Source: Deltaproteobacteria bacterium
GTDB taxonomy: Bacteria > Bdellovibrionota > UBA1018 > UBA923
NCBI GenBank assembly: GCA_016194725.1
Contig: JACQAW010000381.1
Location: forward strand, 1 to 6,367
Direction: 5' to 3'
Length of the DNA: 6,367 bases
Below the pieces are notes generated by a model. It made no database searches. It was not told where the DNA came from and saw only the letters and a program-made list of their open reading frames with translations. A program made the translations under genes and the position numbers. Below are positions 1 to 5,194 of this stretch, one piece after another. The first letter of the stretch is position 1. Every line of letters starts with the position of its first letter.

Positions 1-31
1 GAGCCTCAGCCTGTCCCGCCCCCCGCAAAAA

Positions 32-70
32 AAAAGGCGCCGAGCCTCCCCTGGAGACTCGGCGCCTTTT
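32..70 (-). terminator. Intrinsic terminator after rplS, possibly bidirectional
   Basis: GGCGCCGAG (36-44) pairs perfectly with CTCGGCGCC (58-66). Four further pairs, CTCC (46-49) with GGAG (53-56), close a 3-base loop after one mismatch (45/57), and AAAA/TTTT (32-35 and 67-70) extends the base. Read on the minus strand the stem is followed by nine T (complement of 27-35), a classic rho-independent terminator 25 bases past the rplS stop. Read on the plus strand it is followed by TTTT-AAA-TTTTTT (67-79), so it may also stop transcription entering from the left. It marks the end of the ffh-to-rplS block. Confidence 0.93.
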
Positions 71-94
71 AAATTTTTTCGATCCCGATGCGAA

Positions 95-457
95 TTACTG
101 AATTTCGCTTTCGCTGCGAATACGAGCAGCCCGACCCGAAAGGTCGCGCAGGTAGTAGAGCTTCGAGCGGCGAACGCGGCCTTCGTCGACCATTTCGATC
201 TTCGCGATATTCGGCGAATACATCGGAAAAACGCGCTCAACGCCAACACCGTGCGAAATCTTGCGAACCGTGAAAGTCTTGCGCGCGCCGCTGTTGTTGA
301 TCGCGATCACAGCACCTTCGAAAACCTGAACGCGCTCTTTGTCGCCTTCCTTGATCTTCACATGAACCTTGACGCTATCGCCCGACATGAACTTCGGCAG
401 GTCCGTCTTGATAAATTTCTTTTCCACCAGTGTGACTTTTGCGCTTGCGTGACTCAT
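95..457 (-). CDS. rplS: Large ribosomal subunit protein L19 (bL19)
   Basis: Product of 120 residues, normal for L19. L19 sits at the interface of the 30S and 50S subunits and supports the intersubunit bridge. Family hallmarks are visible: the SH3-like barrel with GDSVKVHVKIKEGDKERVQ near residues 27-45, FEGAVIA, the FTVRKISHGVGVERVFP block, SPNIAKIE, and the C-terminal RRSKLYYLRDLSGRAARI. An in-frame TTG at 490 would add 11 residues (METGIRRESES), but they are not L19-like and the ATG at 457 is preceded by AGGAGAG, so 457 is chosen. The upstream methyltransferase ends 16 bases before this ATG and its TAG stop overlaps the AGGAG, which suggests translational coupling. The gene is followed by a strong terminator. 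Identification is secure. Confidence 0.97.
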   Translation of the reverse strand: MSHASAKVTLVEKKFIKTDLPKFMSGDSVKVHVKIKEGDKERVQVFEGAVIAINNSGARKTFTVRKISHGVGVERVFPMYSPNIAKIEMVDEGRVRRSKLYYLRDLSGRAARIRSESEIQ

Positions 458-466
458 AGATTCTGA

Positions 467-475
467 CTCTCTCCT
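467..475 (-). promoter_or_regulatory. rplS ribosome binding site overlapping the upstream stop codon
   Basis: On the minus strand AGGAGAGAG runs from 475 to 467. Its first two bases are the last two bases of the TAG stop (476-474) of the methyltransferase gene. The AGGAG core is 13 bases from the rplS ATG, which is long; the trailing GAGAG sits 9 bases away. Ribosomes ending the upstream gene would sit directly on this site, consistent with coupled translation (inference). Confidence 0.6.
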
Positions 476-1085
476 AATTCCTGTCTCCAAAGACCCGGTC
501 CAGCACTATGGCAGCCGCAGCCCGTACAGACAAGTGGTTATATCCTCTTTCAGTGCCCGGCAGGCCCGACTTTCTCAACGGTTTGAGAAGCTGGTCCACC
601 TGACCAAAGAACGTCGGGGAAATTCCCCAGCCCGTTCCAAAAACTATCATCAGCGGGCGCTCGATTTCTCCACGCCCTTCTGCCCACCGCGACCTGAGCT
701 CCTCGTACGACCACGATGGGCCGAACTCGGTCAGGTCTCTCGCATCGGGCATCACGACAAAAGGCCGTGTTCCCGCTTCAGCCGAAACCTCGTTAAAGGC
801 TTCCTCGAAGGTGCGCATGAAGCACACGATGTCGAGCGCCGCGGCCCGCGAAGGATGATGCACCTGGGAAACTTGCTCTTTCCAATGGTCCAAAATGATC
901 TTCACAAGCTTTTCCTGCTGGGGTTCGGGGTTCACGATAAAATATTTCGTGATTCCGTACGTCCGGCAGGAGCGTGCGATGTCGTGGATATCAAGATTCG
1001 TGACCGCCGTCGTGACCTCTTTGCCATTCCGATCAACCATCGGGCTATGCAAAAGCACCACATAAACCGAATGCGCGCCGCTCAT
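474..1085 (-). CDS. SPOUT-type SAM-dependent RNA methyltransferase, trmD/rplS-linked family
   Basis: Product of 203 residues resembling the family Pfam calls Methyltrn_RNA_4 (PF09936), assigned from memory of its motifs. Visible features are an N-terminal strand VYVVLLHSPM (7-16), then TTAVTNLDIHDIARSCRTYG (25-44), VMPDA (111-115), a glycine loop FGTGWGI (149-155), and a C-terminal YNHLSVRAAAAIVLDR (182-197). The last two resemble the SAM-binding trefoil-knot motifs of SPOUT enzymes. The family is commonly encoded between trmD and rplS, as here, so a tRNA or rRNA substrate is likely, but I know of no established target. The ATG at 1085 has only a weak ribosome binding site (TTGGAA about 8 bases upstream, with GAGAG touching the ATG). 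It is separated from trmD by 233 non-coding bases, so it may have its own promoter. Confidence 0.85.
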   Translation of the reverse strand: MSGAHSVYVVLLHSPMVDRNGKEVTTAVTNLDIHDIARSCRTYGITKYFIVNPEPQQEKLVKIILDHWKEQVSQVHHPSRAAALDIVCFMRTFEEAFNEVSAEAGTRPFVVMPDARDLTEFGPSWSYEELRSRWAEGRGEIERPLMIVFGTGWGISPTFFGQVDQLLKPLRKSGLPGTERGYNHLSVRAAAAIVLDRVFGDRN

Positions 1086-1141
1086 CTCTCAAATTCCAAC
1101 TGACTCAAAGTCCAGAGCTAATAACACAGAGGAAAAGGTCT

Positions 1142-1159
1142 TCATAGTGATTACTATGA
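1142..1159. promoter_or_regulatory. Palindrome, possible operator upstream of the methyltransferase gene
   Basis: TCATAGT (1142-1148), GATT spacer, ACTATGA (1153-1159): perfect 7-base arms around 4 bases, 57 bases upstream of the methyltransferase ATG on the minus strand. About 17 bases further on that strand lies TGTTATTAG (complement of 1118-1126), a possible extended -10, which would place the palindrome over the -35 region. An 18-base symmetric site suits a dimeric regulator, but it could equally be a small RNA hairpin. No regulator can be named. Confidence 0.3.
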
Positions 1160-1200
1160 CAAAGAGTGGCATTGGTGGGCGGGGAGCAGAGGCCAGAGAG

Positions 1201-1228
1201 GAGCCTCAGCCTCAGCCTGGAGCCTGAG
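1201..1228. repeat. Short tandem repeat cluster of GCCTCA/GCCTGAG units
   Basis: GAGCCTCAGCCTCAGCCTGG followed by AGCCTGAG contains the hexamer GCCTCA twice in tandem, followed by a partly inverted copy (CCTGAG). Related units recur at 1288-1304. The first 12 bases also match 1-12 of the window exactly, although a 12-base match in a window this size can arise by chance. Confidence 0.4.
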
Positions 1229-1290
1229 TACAGAAGCCAGTATCGGAGTGTTTTAGGCAACCATTCTTCTGCTGAAACTGTGCTGTGGCC

Positions 1291-1318
1291 TCAGACTGAG
1301 GCTCTGGCTCCAGTCTGA
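1291..1318 (-). other. Hairpin immediately downstream of the trmD stop codon
   Basis: TCAGACT (1291-1297) pairs with AGTCTGA (1312-1318), then GAG (1298-1300) pairs with CTC (1308-1310) across one bulged base (1311), leaving a 7-base loop. In the minus-strand transcript it starts at the base after the trmD TGA. No U-run follows, so it is not a standard intrinsic terminator. It could block 3' exonucleases, attenuate transcription, or form the alternative palindrome GCCTCAG-A-CTGAGGC (1288-1302). The two structures share bases and cannot form together. Confidence 0.4.
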
Positions 1319-2095
1319 TCACGCTTTCGGCTTTATAGCCGACAAATCCGGCCGCCGGACAGCAGTGCGCGCCTCGCTTTGCCCCTTACGCCACTTCGCA
1401 ATTTCAGCGTGATTCCCCGAAAGCAGTACGTCAGGCACCGCGCGCCCCCGCCATTCAGCCGGGCGTGTATACATCGGGAACTTCAGCCCCCCTGAAACCA
1501 TATCAGGAGCGTCAGCCTCGAACGTGTCGCTTTGGACACTCGACATTTCACCCACGACTCCAGGAACAAACCGGGCGATGGCGTCCACCAATACCACTGC
1601 AGCGGGCTCGCCACCCGTAAGGATATAATCACCCAAAGATACCTCTTCATGCACAAAGGAGTCGACAGCCCGCTCGTCGACCCCTTCATAATGCCCACAG
1701 AGCAGAATGAGGTACTGATAGCGGCTAAGCCGGCGTGCGGCCGCAGCATCAAGCCGCCGTCCTTGAGGTGAAAGGTAAACCACATGGGGAATGGTGCCGG
1801 CCTCGCGTGAGGGGTCGGACTTGAACGCAGCAACATCGGCTTCGAGCTGGTCGAGCCGCTCGGGGCCACTCAAGAGATGGCTCAACGCCCGTTCCAGTAC
1901 AGTGGGCATAAGCAACATGCCGGCGCCCCCGCCGTAGGGTTTATCGTCGACGGCGCGGTATTTTCCCTCGCCAAAATCGCGAAGATTCACAAAATCGGTC
2001 GTGAGCAGTCCACTGGTGTGCGCACGGCCCAGGATAGAGCTGGACAGCGCAGACTGAAAATATTCTGGAAAAAGTGTCAGGATCGAAAAACGCAA
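1319..2095 (-). CDS. trmD: tRNA (guanine37-N1)-methyltransferase
   Basis: TrmD uses SAM to methylate G37 next to the anticodon, preventing +1 frameshifting. The product has 258 residues, slightly long for the family (about 246-255 in E. coli and H. influenzae). Motifs: RFSILTLFPEYF at the N-terminus, AVDDKPYGGGAGM (48-60), YLSPQG (107-112), the trefoil-knot LLCGHYEGVDERA (131-143), SLGDYILTGGEPA (153-165), RFVPGVVG (175-182) and YTRP plus VLLSGNHAEI (209-232). By my alignment Arg175 and Asp190 match the catalytic Arg154 and Asp169 of E. coli TrmD, with the same 15-residue spacing. The interdomain loop after Asp190 is about 7 residues longer than in E. coli. The start codon is TTG: the N-terminus fits the family exactly there and the next Met is residue 60. 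It begins 7 bases after the khpA stop, so coupling is likely. Confidence 0.96.
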   Translation of the reverse strand: MRFSILTLFPEYFQSALSSSILGRAHTSGLLTTDFVNLRDFGEGKYRAVDDKPYGGGAGMLLMPTVLERALSHLLSGPERLDQLEADVAAFKSDPSREAGTIPHVVYLSPQGRRLDAAAARRLSRYQYLILLCGHYEGVDERAVDSFVHEEVSLGDYILTGGEPAAVVLVDAIARFVPGVVGEMSSVQSDTFEADAPDMVSGGLKFPMYTRPAEWRGRAVPDVLLSGNHAEIAKWRKGQSEARTAVRRPDLSAIKPKA

Positions 2096-2102
2096 ATTTA
2101 AA

Positions 2103-2351
2103 TCACTCGATTATTTCAAGAACCGAGCGCTTTCGAAGTTTGGTGCTGGCACCGTTCAGGATCGTGCGTATGGCGCGAGCCGTTCGGCCCTGCTTGCCAA
2201 TCACTTTTCCCAGATCTTCCTTCGCGACTTTCAGCTCAAGCACAGTGGTCTGCTCGCCCTGAATTTCGTTAACCTCGACCTGGTCCGGCAGATCCACTAA
2301 CGCTTTGGCCAACACCTCGATCAATGTTTTGAGCTCGCTAATCTCAGCCAT
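2103..2351 (-). CDS. khpA: KH-domain RNA-binding protein KhpA
   Basis: Small 82-residue protein of the KhpA/YlqC family (one type-II KH domain), a general RNA-binding factor that often partners with KhpB/Jag. The GxxG loop that grips RNA is visible as IGKQG (51-55) in LGKVIGKQGRTARAIRTIL, preceded by the strand TTVLELKVAKED. The C-terminal KLRKRSVLEIIE completes the domain. A longer in-frame reading to 2384 adds 11 residues, but the ATG at 2351 has a good GGGAG ribosome binding site 6-7 bases away and gives the normal family N-terminus MAEISELKTLIEVLAKALVD. It lies between rpsP and trmD, the usual place for this gene in many bacteria, and rimM is absent after it. Confidence 0.93.
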   Translation of the reverse strand: MAEISELKTLIEVLAKALVDLPDQVEVNEIQGEQTTVLELKVAKEDLGKVIGKQGRTARAIRTILNGASTKLRKRSVLEIIE

Positions 2352-2457
2352 GAGATTCTCCCGTCGTTCGGTTAGCATCAACAAACAGCAACTACCAACT
2401 TCAGCACAACAAGAAAACTACAGACGACAAGCAACGACCGAAAACAAATTAAATCTA
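2352..2457. other. Intergenic spacer between rpsP and khpA
   Basis: This 106-base spacer has no gene, strong hairpin or T-run on the minus strand. Apart from the khpA ribosome binding site (GGGAG, complement of about 2358-2362) I see no recognisable signal. Read-through from rpsP into khpA is the simplest reading. Confidence 0.5.
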
Positions 2458-2706
2458 TTATTTAGATTTTGAGGCGGCCTTGAGCAGATGTCCAACAGTT
2501 TCTGAGACTTTTGCACCCTTTTTGATCCAGGCCTGGGTCGCATCCATATCAACCTTGAAGCGCTCTTCAACTTTGAGTTTGGGGTTGTAGGTACCCAGAC
2601 GCTCCAGGTACTTGCCATCGCGGCAGGCTTCTTTGTCGGCAGCGACAACGTGAAAGAAGGGCTTTTTCTTGGTGCCTGCGCGGGCAAAACGAATCATTAC
2701 GGCCAT
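2458..2706 (-). CDS. rpsP: Small ribosomal subunit protein S16 (bS16)
   Basis: Product of 82 residues, typical for S16, an early-assembling protein of the 30S body and platform. The diagnostic N-terminal pattern is MIRFARAGTKKKPFFHVVAA, followed by the conserved GKYLERLGTYNP (31-42), then the AWIKKGAKVSETVGHLL region (59-75). The ATG at 2706 has AGGAG 6-7 bases upstream. An internal ATG at codon 4 would also give an S16-like protein but has no better ribosome binding site. It is the first ribosomal gene after ffh, separated from it by 107 bases. Confidence 0.97.
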   Translation of the reverse strand: MAVMIRFARAGTKKKPFFHVVAADKEACRDGKYLERLGTYNPKLKVEERFKVDMDATQAWIKKGAKVSETVGHLLKAASKSK

Positions 2707-2813
2707 GAATATCTCCTAGTTGGCATTTAACTTTAACTAAACTTTAAAGGGTGCTTTTTACCTAATTCCTGAATATCTGCAAGTGTTTTTAGGGCATCGG
2801 GCCCCCGACGGCC
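2707..2813 (-). promoter_or_regulatory. rpsP leader: post-ffh hairpin and direct repeats
   Basis: Directly after the ffh TAA the minus-strand transcript can fold GGCCGTCGG against CCGATGCCC (complement of 2792-2813; 8 of 9 positions pair, one a G-U, loop GGGC). No U-run follows, so full termination is unlikely. Nearer rpsP the plus strand carries AACTTTAA twice, at 2729-2736 and 2740-2747, with an 11-base period in an AT-rich tract just upstream of the ribosome binding site. This could be a promoter or protein-binding region for the S16 gene, but I cannot define -35 and -10 boxes with confidence. Confidence 0.3.
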
Positions 2814-4190
2814 TTAAAAACCGGGTGGGAACCCCCCGCCCCCTCTGTTCTTCATCATTTTGGCCATGGACTTGGCCTTGCCACCCAGTCCCATTTTTCC
2901 GAATTGCTTCATCATTTTTTGCGTTTCCACGAACTGTTTGATGAAGCGATTGATCTCGGCGACGGTGGTGCCACTACCCTGGGCAATGCGCATTCGCCGG
3001 CTGCCATTGAGCACCCCATGGTTGCGACGTTCCTCTTTGGTCATGGAATTGATCATGGCTTCGATGCGTTTGAACTCTTTTTCGGGCTCCATTCCCTGCA
3101 TCTGCTTCATGGCCTGGCCCATGCCTGGAATCATTTTCATGATGCCTTCAAGCGGCCCCATGCTTTGAATGCGCCTGAGGTGGTCCTTGAAGTCATCCAG
3201 GGTAAACGAGCCGCCGAACATCTTTTCGGCCGACTGCATGGCATCTTCTTCGGAAATCGATTCTTTGGCCTTTTCAATCAGGGTCATGACGTCGCCCATA
3301 CCCAGAATTCGCTGGGCCATGCGCGAAGGATGAAAAGCCTCGAGGTCTTCGGGCTTTTCGCCCAGGCCAGCAAAGCAGATGGGCACGCCGGTTACGCTGC
3401 GGGCCGAAAGGGCCACGCCACCGCGCGAGTCGCCGTCGAGTTTGGCCAAAATAAGCCCGGTGAGCTTCACTTTCTCATGAAAAGTTTTTGCGACATCAAG
3501 ACCCTGTGAGCCGATCATCGAGTCGAGCACCAGAAATTTTTCCTGGGGAGCCAAAAGCGCCTCGACCTGGCCCAGCTCGTCCATCAATTCGGTATCGATC
3601 TGCTGACGTCCGGCGGTGTCCACAATCAGGACGTCAAAGTATTCCTTCTGGGCCCATGCCAAACCCTGGCGAGCCACCTCGACCGCGCCCTTTTCGATGG
3701 GCGAATCATAAGCCGGCACGCCAATGCGTTTGGCCAGTATCAGGAGCTGCTCTTTTGCAGCCGGGCGGGCGCAGTCGGCGGGCAAGATGCCAACCGTCTT
3801 TTTCAGCTTCTTTGAAAGATACAGGGCAAGCTTTGCGCAAAACGTGGTTTTGCCCGAACCCTGAAGTCCCGCGATGAGCACTACAACCGGAGCTTTGCCG
3901 TCGAATTTGGGTGGCTGCTGCTCAGCCCCACCCAGCACCTCGACCAGCTCGTCGTGGAAAATCTGAACCACTTGCTGGCCGGGCGAGAGCTTTTCCCAAA
4001 CTTTTTGACCCAGAGCTTTCTCGCGAATCTTGTCGCAAACCTCGCGCGCCACGCGAAAATGCACGTCGGCTTCGAGCAGGCTGCGGCGAATTTCCTTGAG
4101 CCCCTCATCGACCTGGGCTTCGGTAAGGCCCGCGCCGCCGGACAGTTTCTTGAAAGTAGTGGTCAAACGTTCGGTTAGACGATCAAACAT
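2814..4190 (-). CDS. ffh: Signal recognition particle GTPase Ffh (SRP54)
   Basis: Protein of 458 residues, normal for Ffh, which with 4.5S RNA binds signal sequences on nascent chains and delivers ribosomes to FtsY at the inner membrane. Domains: N (about 1-95), G (about 96-295) and M (about 297-458). G-domain motifs are the P-loop GLQGSGKTT (108-116), DCARPAAKEQL (139-149), DTAGR (191-195), AKLDGD (249-254) and GLGEKPEDLEAF (275-286). The M domain shows IMKMIPGMG (350-358), the RNA-binding RRMRIAQGSGTT (398-409) and a methionine-rich tail ending in GGGGFPPGF. Small departures from the usual form are DCARPAA (usually DTYRPAA), AKLDGD (usually TKLDGD) and DSMIGSQ (usually DAMTGQ). The ATG at 4190 has GAGG about 8 bases upstream. 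The receiver gene ends 35 bases before it on the same strand, so they may share a transcript. Confidence 0.97.
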   Translation of the reverse strand: MFDRLTERLTTTFKKLSGGAGLTEAQVDEGLKEIRRSLLEADVHFRVAREVCDKIREKALGQKVWEKLSPGQQVVQIFHDELVEVLGGAEQQPPKFDGKAPVVVLIAGLQGSGKTTFCAKLALYLSKKLKKTVGILPADCARPAAKEQLLILAKRIGVPAYDSPIEKGAVEVARQGLAWAQKEYFDVLIVDTAGRQQIDTELMDELGQVEALLAPQEKFLVLDSMIGSQGLDVAKTFHEKVKLTGLILAKLDGDSRGGVALSARSVTGVPICFAGLGEKPEDLEAFHPSRMAQRILGMGDVMTLIEKAKESISEEDAMQSAEKMFGGSFTLDDFKDHLRRIQSMGPLEGIMKMIPGMGQAMKQMQGMEPEKEFKRIEAMINSMTKEERRNHGVLNGSRRMRIAQGSGTTVAEINRFIKQFVETQKMMKQFGKMGLGGKAKSMAKMMKNRGGGGFPPGF

Positions 4191-4225
4191 ATATGAACCT
4201 CGTTAGCAGATTTGGTCCCACAAGC

Positions 4226-4627
4226 CTATACTTGTGCAGGCACCTTTTTAACGAGCTGGTCGACCAGCGCAAGAAAGTCGGCCTCTTTGCCGCGCACCGG
4301 CTTCTGCAATACTGCAACGCCCCAATCCGAGGCTTTCTGCTCATCGGCGGGCGTCAGAGCCCCTTGGGTAAGAATGGCCGCGAGCGGCCGGACAGCGCCG
4401 GCCACGGAAAATATTGCCGCCAGAGTTTCCAGCCCGGTACGAGTCGGCTCCAGCACGAAGTCCATTAGAATTAGCTGGGGACGCGTACGGCAGAACGCGT
4501 CGACAGCGGTGACCAGGCTTGTGGCGGTGGCGACCTCAAGGCCTTGTTTTGACAGCAAAGCCGCCAGGTACCCCAGCATGACGTCGGAATCGTCCACTAG
4601 CAAAATTTTCACTGCCGATTTCTTCAT
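4226..4627 (-). CDS. Stand-alone CheY-like response regulator receiver domain
   Basis: A 133-residue single receiver domain with no output domain. Phosphorylation-site residues are in place: acidic pair Asp12-Asp13 (LLVDDSD), phospho-acceptor Asp56 (LILMDF), Thr87 (ILTQG) and Lys109-Pro110 (LQKP). This is enough for phosphotransfer from a histidine kinase and signalling by protein contact, as CheY or a phosphorelay intermediate does. The partner kinase is not in the window. The ATG at 4627 has AAAAAGG about 8 bases upstream. It lies just upstream of ffh (35 bases) on the same strand and is divergent from the cyclic-nucleotide-domain gene across 32 bases, so its promoter probably lies partly within that gene's 5' end. 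Placement ahead of ffh is unusual in my experience. Its target is unknown. Confidence 0.88.
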   Translation of the reverse strand: MKKSAVKILLVDDSDVMLGYLAALLSKQGLEVATATSLVTAVDAFCRTRPQLILMDFVLEPTRTGLETLAAIFSVAGAVRPLAAILTQGALTPADEQKASDWGVAVLQKPVRGKEADFLALVDQLVKKVPAQV

Positions 4628-4642
4628 TTCGGAACCTTTTTC

Positions 4643-4650
4643 ACCGATAA
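4643..4650 (+). promoter_or_regulatory. Candidate FliA-type -10 element before the cyclic-nucleotide gene
   Basis: ACCGATAA matches 7 of 8 bases of the sigma-28 -10 consensus GCCGATAA. Eleven bases upstream the -35 position (4624-4631) reads TCATTTCG, only 3 of 8 against TAAAGTTT, so the promoter as a whole is weak. Transcription would start around 4656-4660, essentially at the ATG, fitting the absence of a Shine-Dalgarno sequence there. The overlapping GATAAA (4646-4651) could instead serve a sigma-70 promoter. Confidence 0.25.
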
Positions 4651-4659
4651 AACACTTGC

Positions 4660-5193
4660 ATGGCGGTAACCAATAAATTTCTGTGGCTGGACCTTTTCTC
4701 TCGCAAGAGTGAATCGGAAATCACCATTTTGTCCACGCTGAAATCAAACCAGCTGTTCGTCAAGCTGACCAACCGCGAGCTCGCTTACGTTTCCAAGACC
4801 GTCCACATCCGCACCTACGACCCGGGCGAGGTGGTTTTTGAGCAGTATGAAAAAGGCCTGGGCATGTACATGATCGCCAAGGGCGCAATCGACATTAAGC
4901 TGCGCGGCAACGACAAAACCGAGAACGAAATTCTGGTCACGACGCTCACCCCCGGCTCGTTTTTCGGCGAGCTGGCGTTGATCGACACCGACAACAAGCG
5001 CTCGGCCTCGGCCTATGCGCAGGGACCCACGACGCTGATCGGATTCTTCAAGCCCGATCTGCTCGAGATCATGGAGCGCAAACCCGAAACCGGCGTGAAA
5101 ATCCTGTTCCAGCTCAGCAAAGTGCTGGGCCGCCGCCTGAACGAAACCACCGAGCTCATCGCCAGCATGTCCCGCGAAAAGAAGGCCTCGTAA
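4660..5193 (+). CDS. Cyclic-nucleotide-binding domain protein without DNA-binding domain
   Basis: A 177-residue protein with one cNMP-binding beta-roll (about 30-150) of the CAP/PKA type. The start of the fold reads LFVKLTNRELAYVSK, then YDPGEVVFEQYEKGLGMYMI. The phosphate-binding cassette FGELALIDTDNKRSASA (102-118) keeps Gly103, Glu104 (ribose contact) and Arg114 (cyclic phosphate contact), so ligand binding is plausible; which nucleotide cannot be told from sequence. The chain ends after the C-helix (about residue 165) with a short basic tail, so there is no HTH and it cannot act as a CRP-type regulator by itself. The ATG at 4660 has no visible Shine-Dalgarno (GGAA at 4631-4634 is too far). 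Its TAA is one base from the start of the AI-2E transporter gene, suggesting a functional pair, perhaps nucleotide-gated control of the transporter (inference). Confidence 0.88.
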   Translation: MAVTNKFLWLDLFSRKSESEITILSTLKSNQLFVKLTNRELAYVSKTVHIRTYDPGEVVFEQYEKGLGMYMIAKGAIDIKLRGNDKTENEILVTTLTPGSFFGELALIDTDNKRSASAYAQGPTTLIGFFKPDLLEIMERKPETGVKILFQLSKVLGRRLNETTELIASMSREKKAS

Positions 5194-5194
5194 A

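Larger units (their letters stand above)
1086..1318. other. Intergenic region with palindromes and GCCTCAG-type repeats
   Basis: This 233-base gap lies between two genes (trmD and the methyltransferase) that are usually close together. I see no convincing gene in it. It contains a 7-base palindrome (1142-1159), a repeat cluster GAGCCTCAGCCTCAGCC (1201-1217) followed by GGAGCCTGAG (1219-1228), a perfect 15-base palindrome (1288-1302), and a hairpin touching the trmD stop (1291-1318). GAGCCTCAG (1201-1209) is also exactly complementary to CTGAGGCTC (1296-1304), so a long-range stem is possible in the transcript. The gap probably carries the promoter for the methyltransferase-rplS pair and may reduce read-through from trmD (inference). 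Confidence 0.6.

Noticed and set aside
1..12. GAGCCTCAGCCT repeated exactly at 1201-1212
   Set aside because: About one 12-base match is expected by chance in a window of this size; tempting because both copies are intergenic and flank the methyltransferase-rplS pair, but not reported as a flanking repeat.
458..490. TTG at 490 as the rplS start
   Set aside because: The 11 extra residues are not L19-like, would overlap the methyltransferase end, and the ATG at 457 has its own ribosome binding site.
534..1103. Long plus-strand reading frame (189 codons) opposite the methyltransferase
   Set aside because: Antisense to a clearly conserved protein; its translation is rich in Arg/His/Pro with no recognisable domain, as expected of a shadow frame.
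1231..1262. Minus-strand TCCGATAC (complement of 1239-1246) as another FliA-like -10
   Set aside because: Only 6 of 8 in the -10 and 5 of 8 in the -35 position; too weak, and over 140 bases from the next start codon.
2904..3509. Plus-strand reading frame of 201 codons opposite ffh
   Set aside because: Mirror of the ffh coding strand; low-complexity His/Phe/Gly-rich translation and no ribosome binding site.
4231..4240. CTTGTGCAGG also present at 6322-6331
   Set aside because: A 10-base direct repeat is expected several times by chance here and the contexts differ.
4649..4660. AAAACACTTGCA shared with the complement of 2778-2789, both in intergenic DNA
   Set aside because: A 12-base match across strands is within chance expectation, and the placement relative to the start codons differs.
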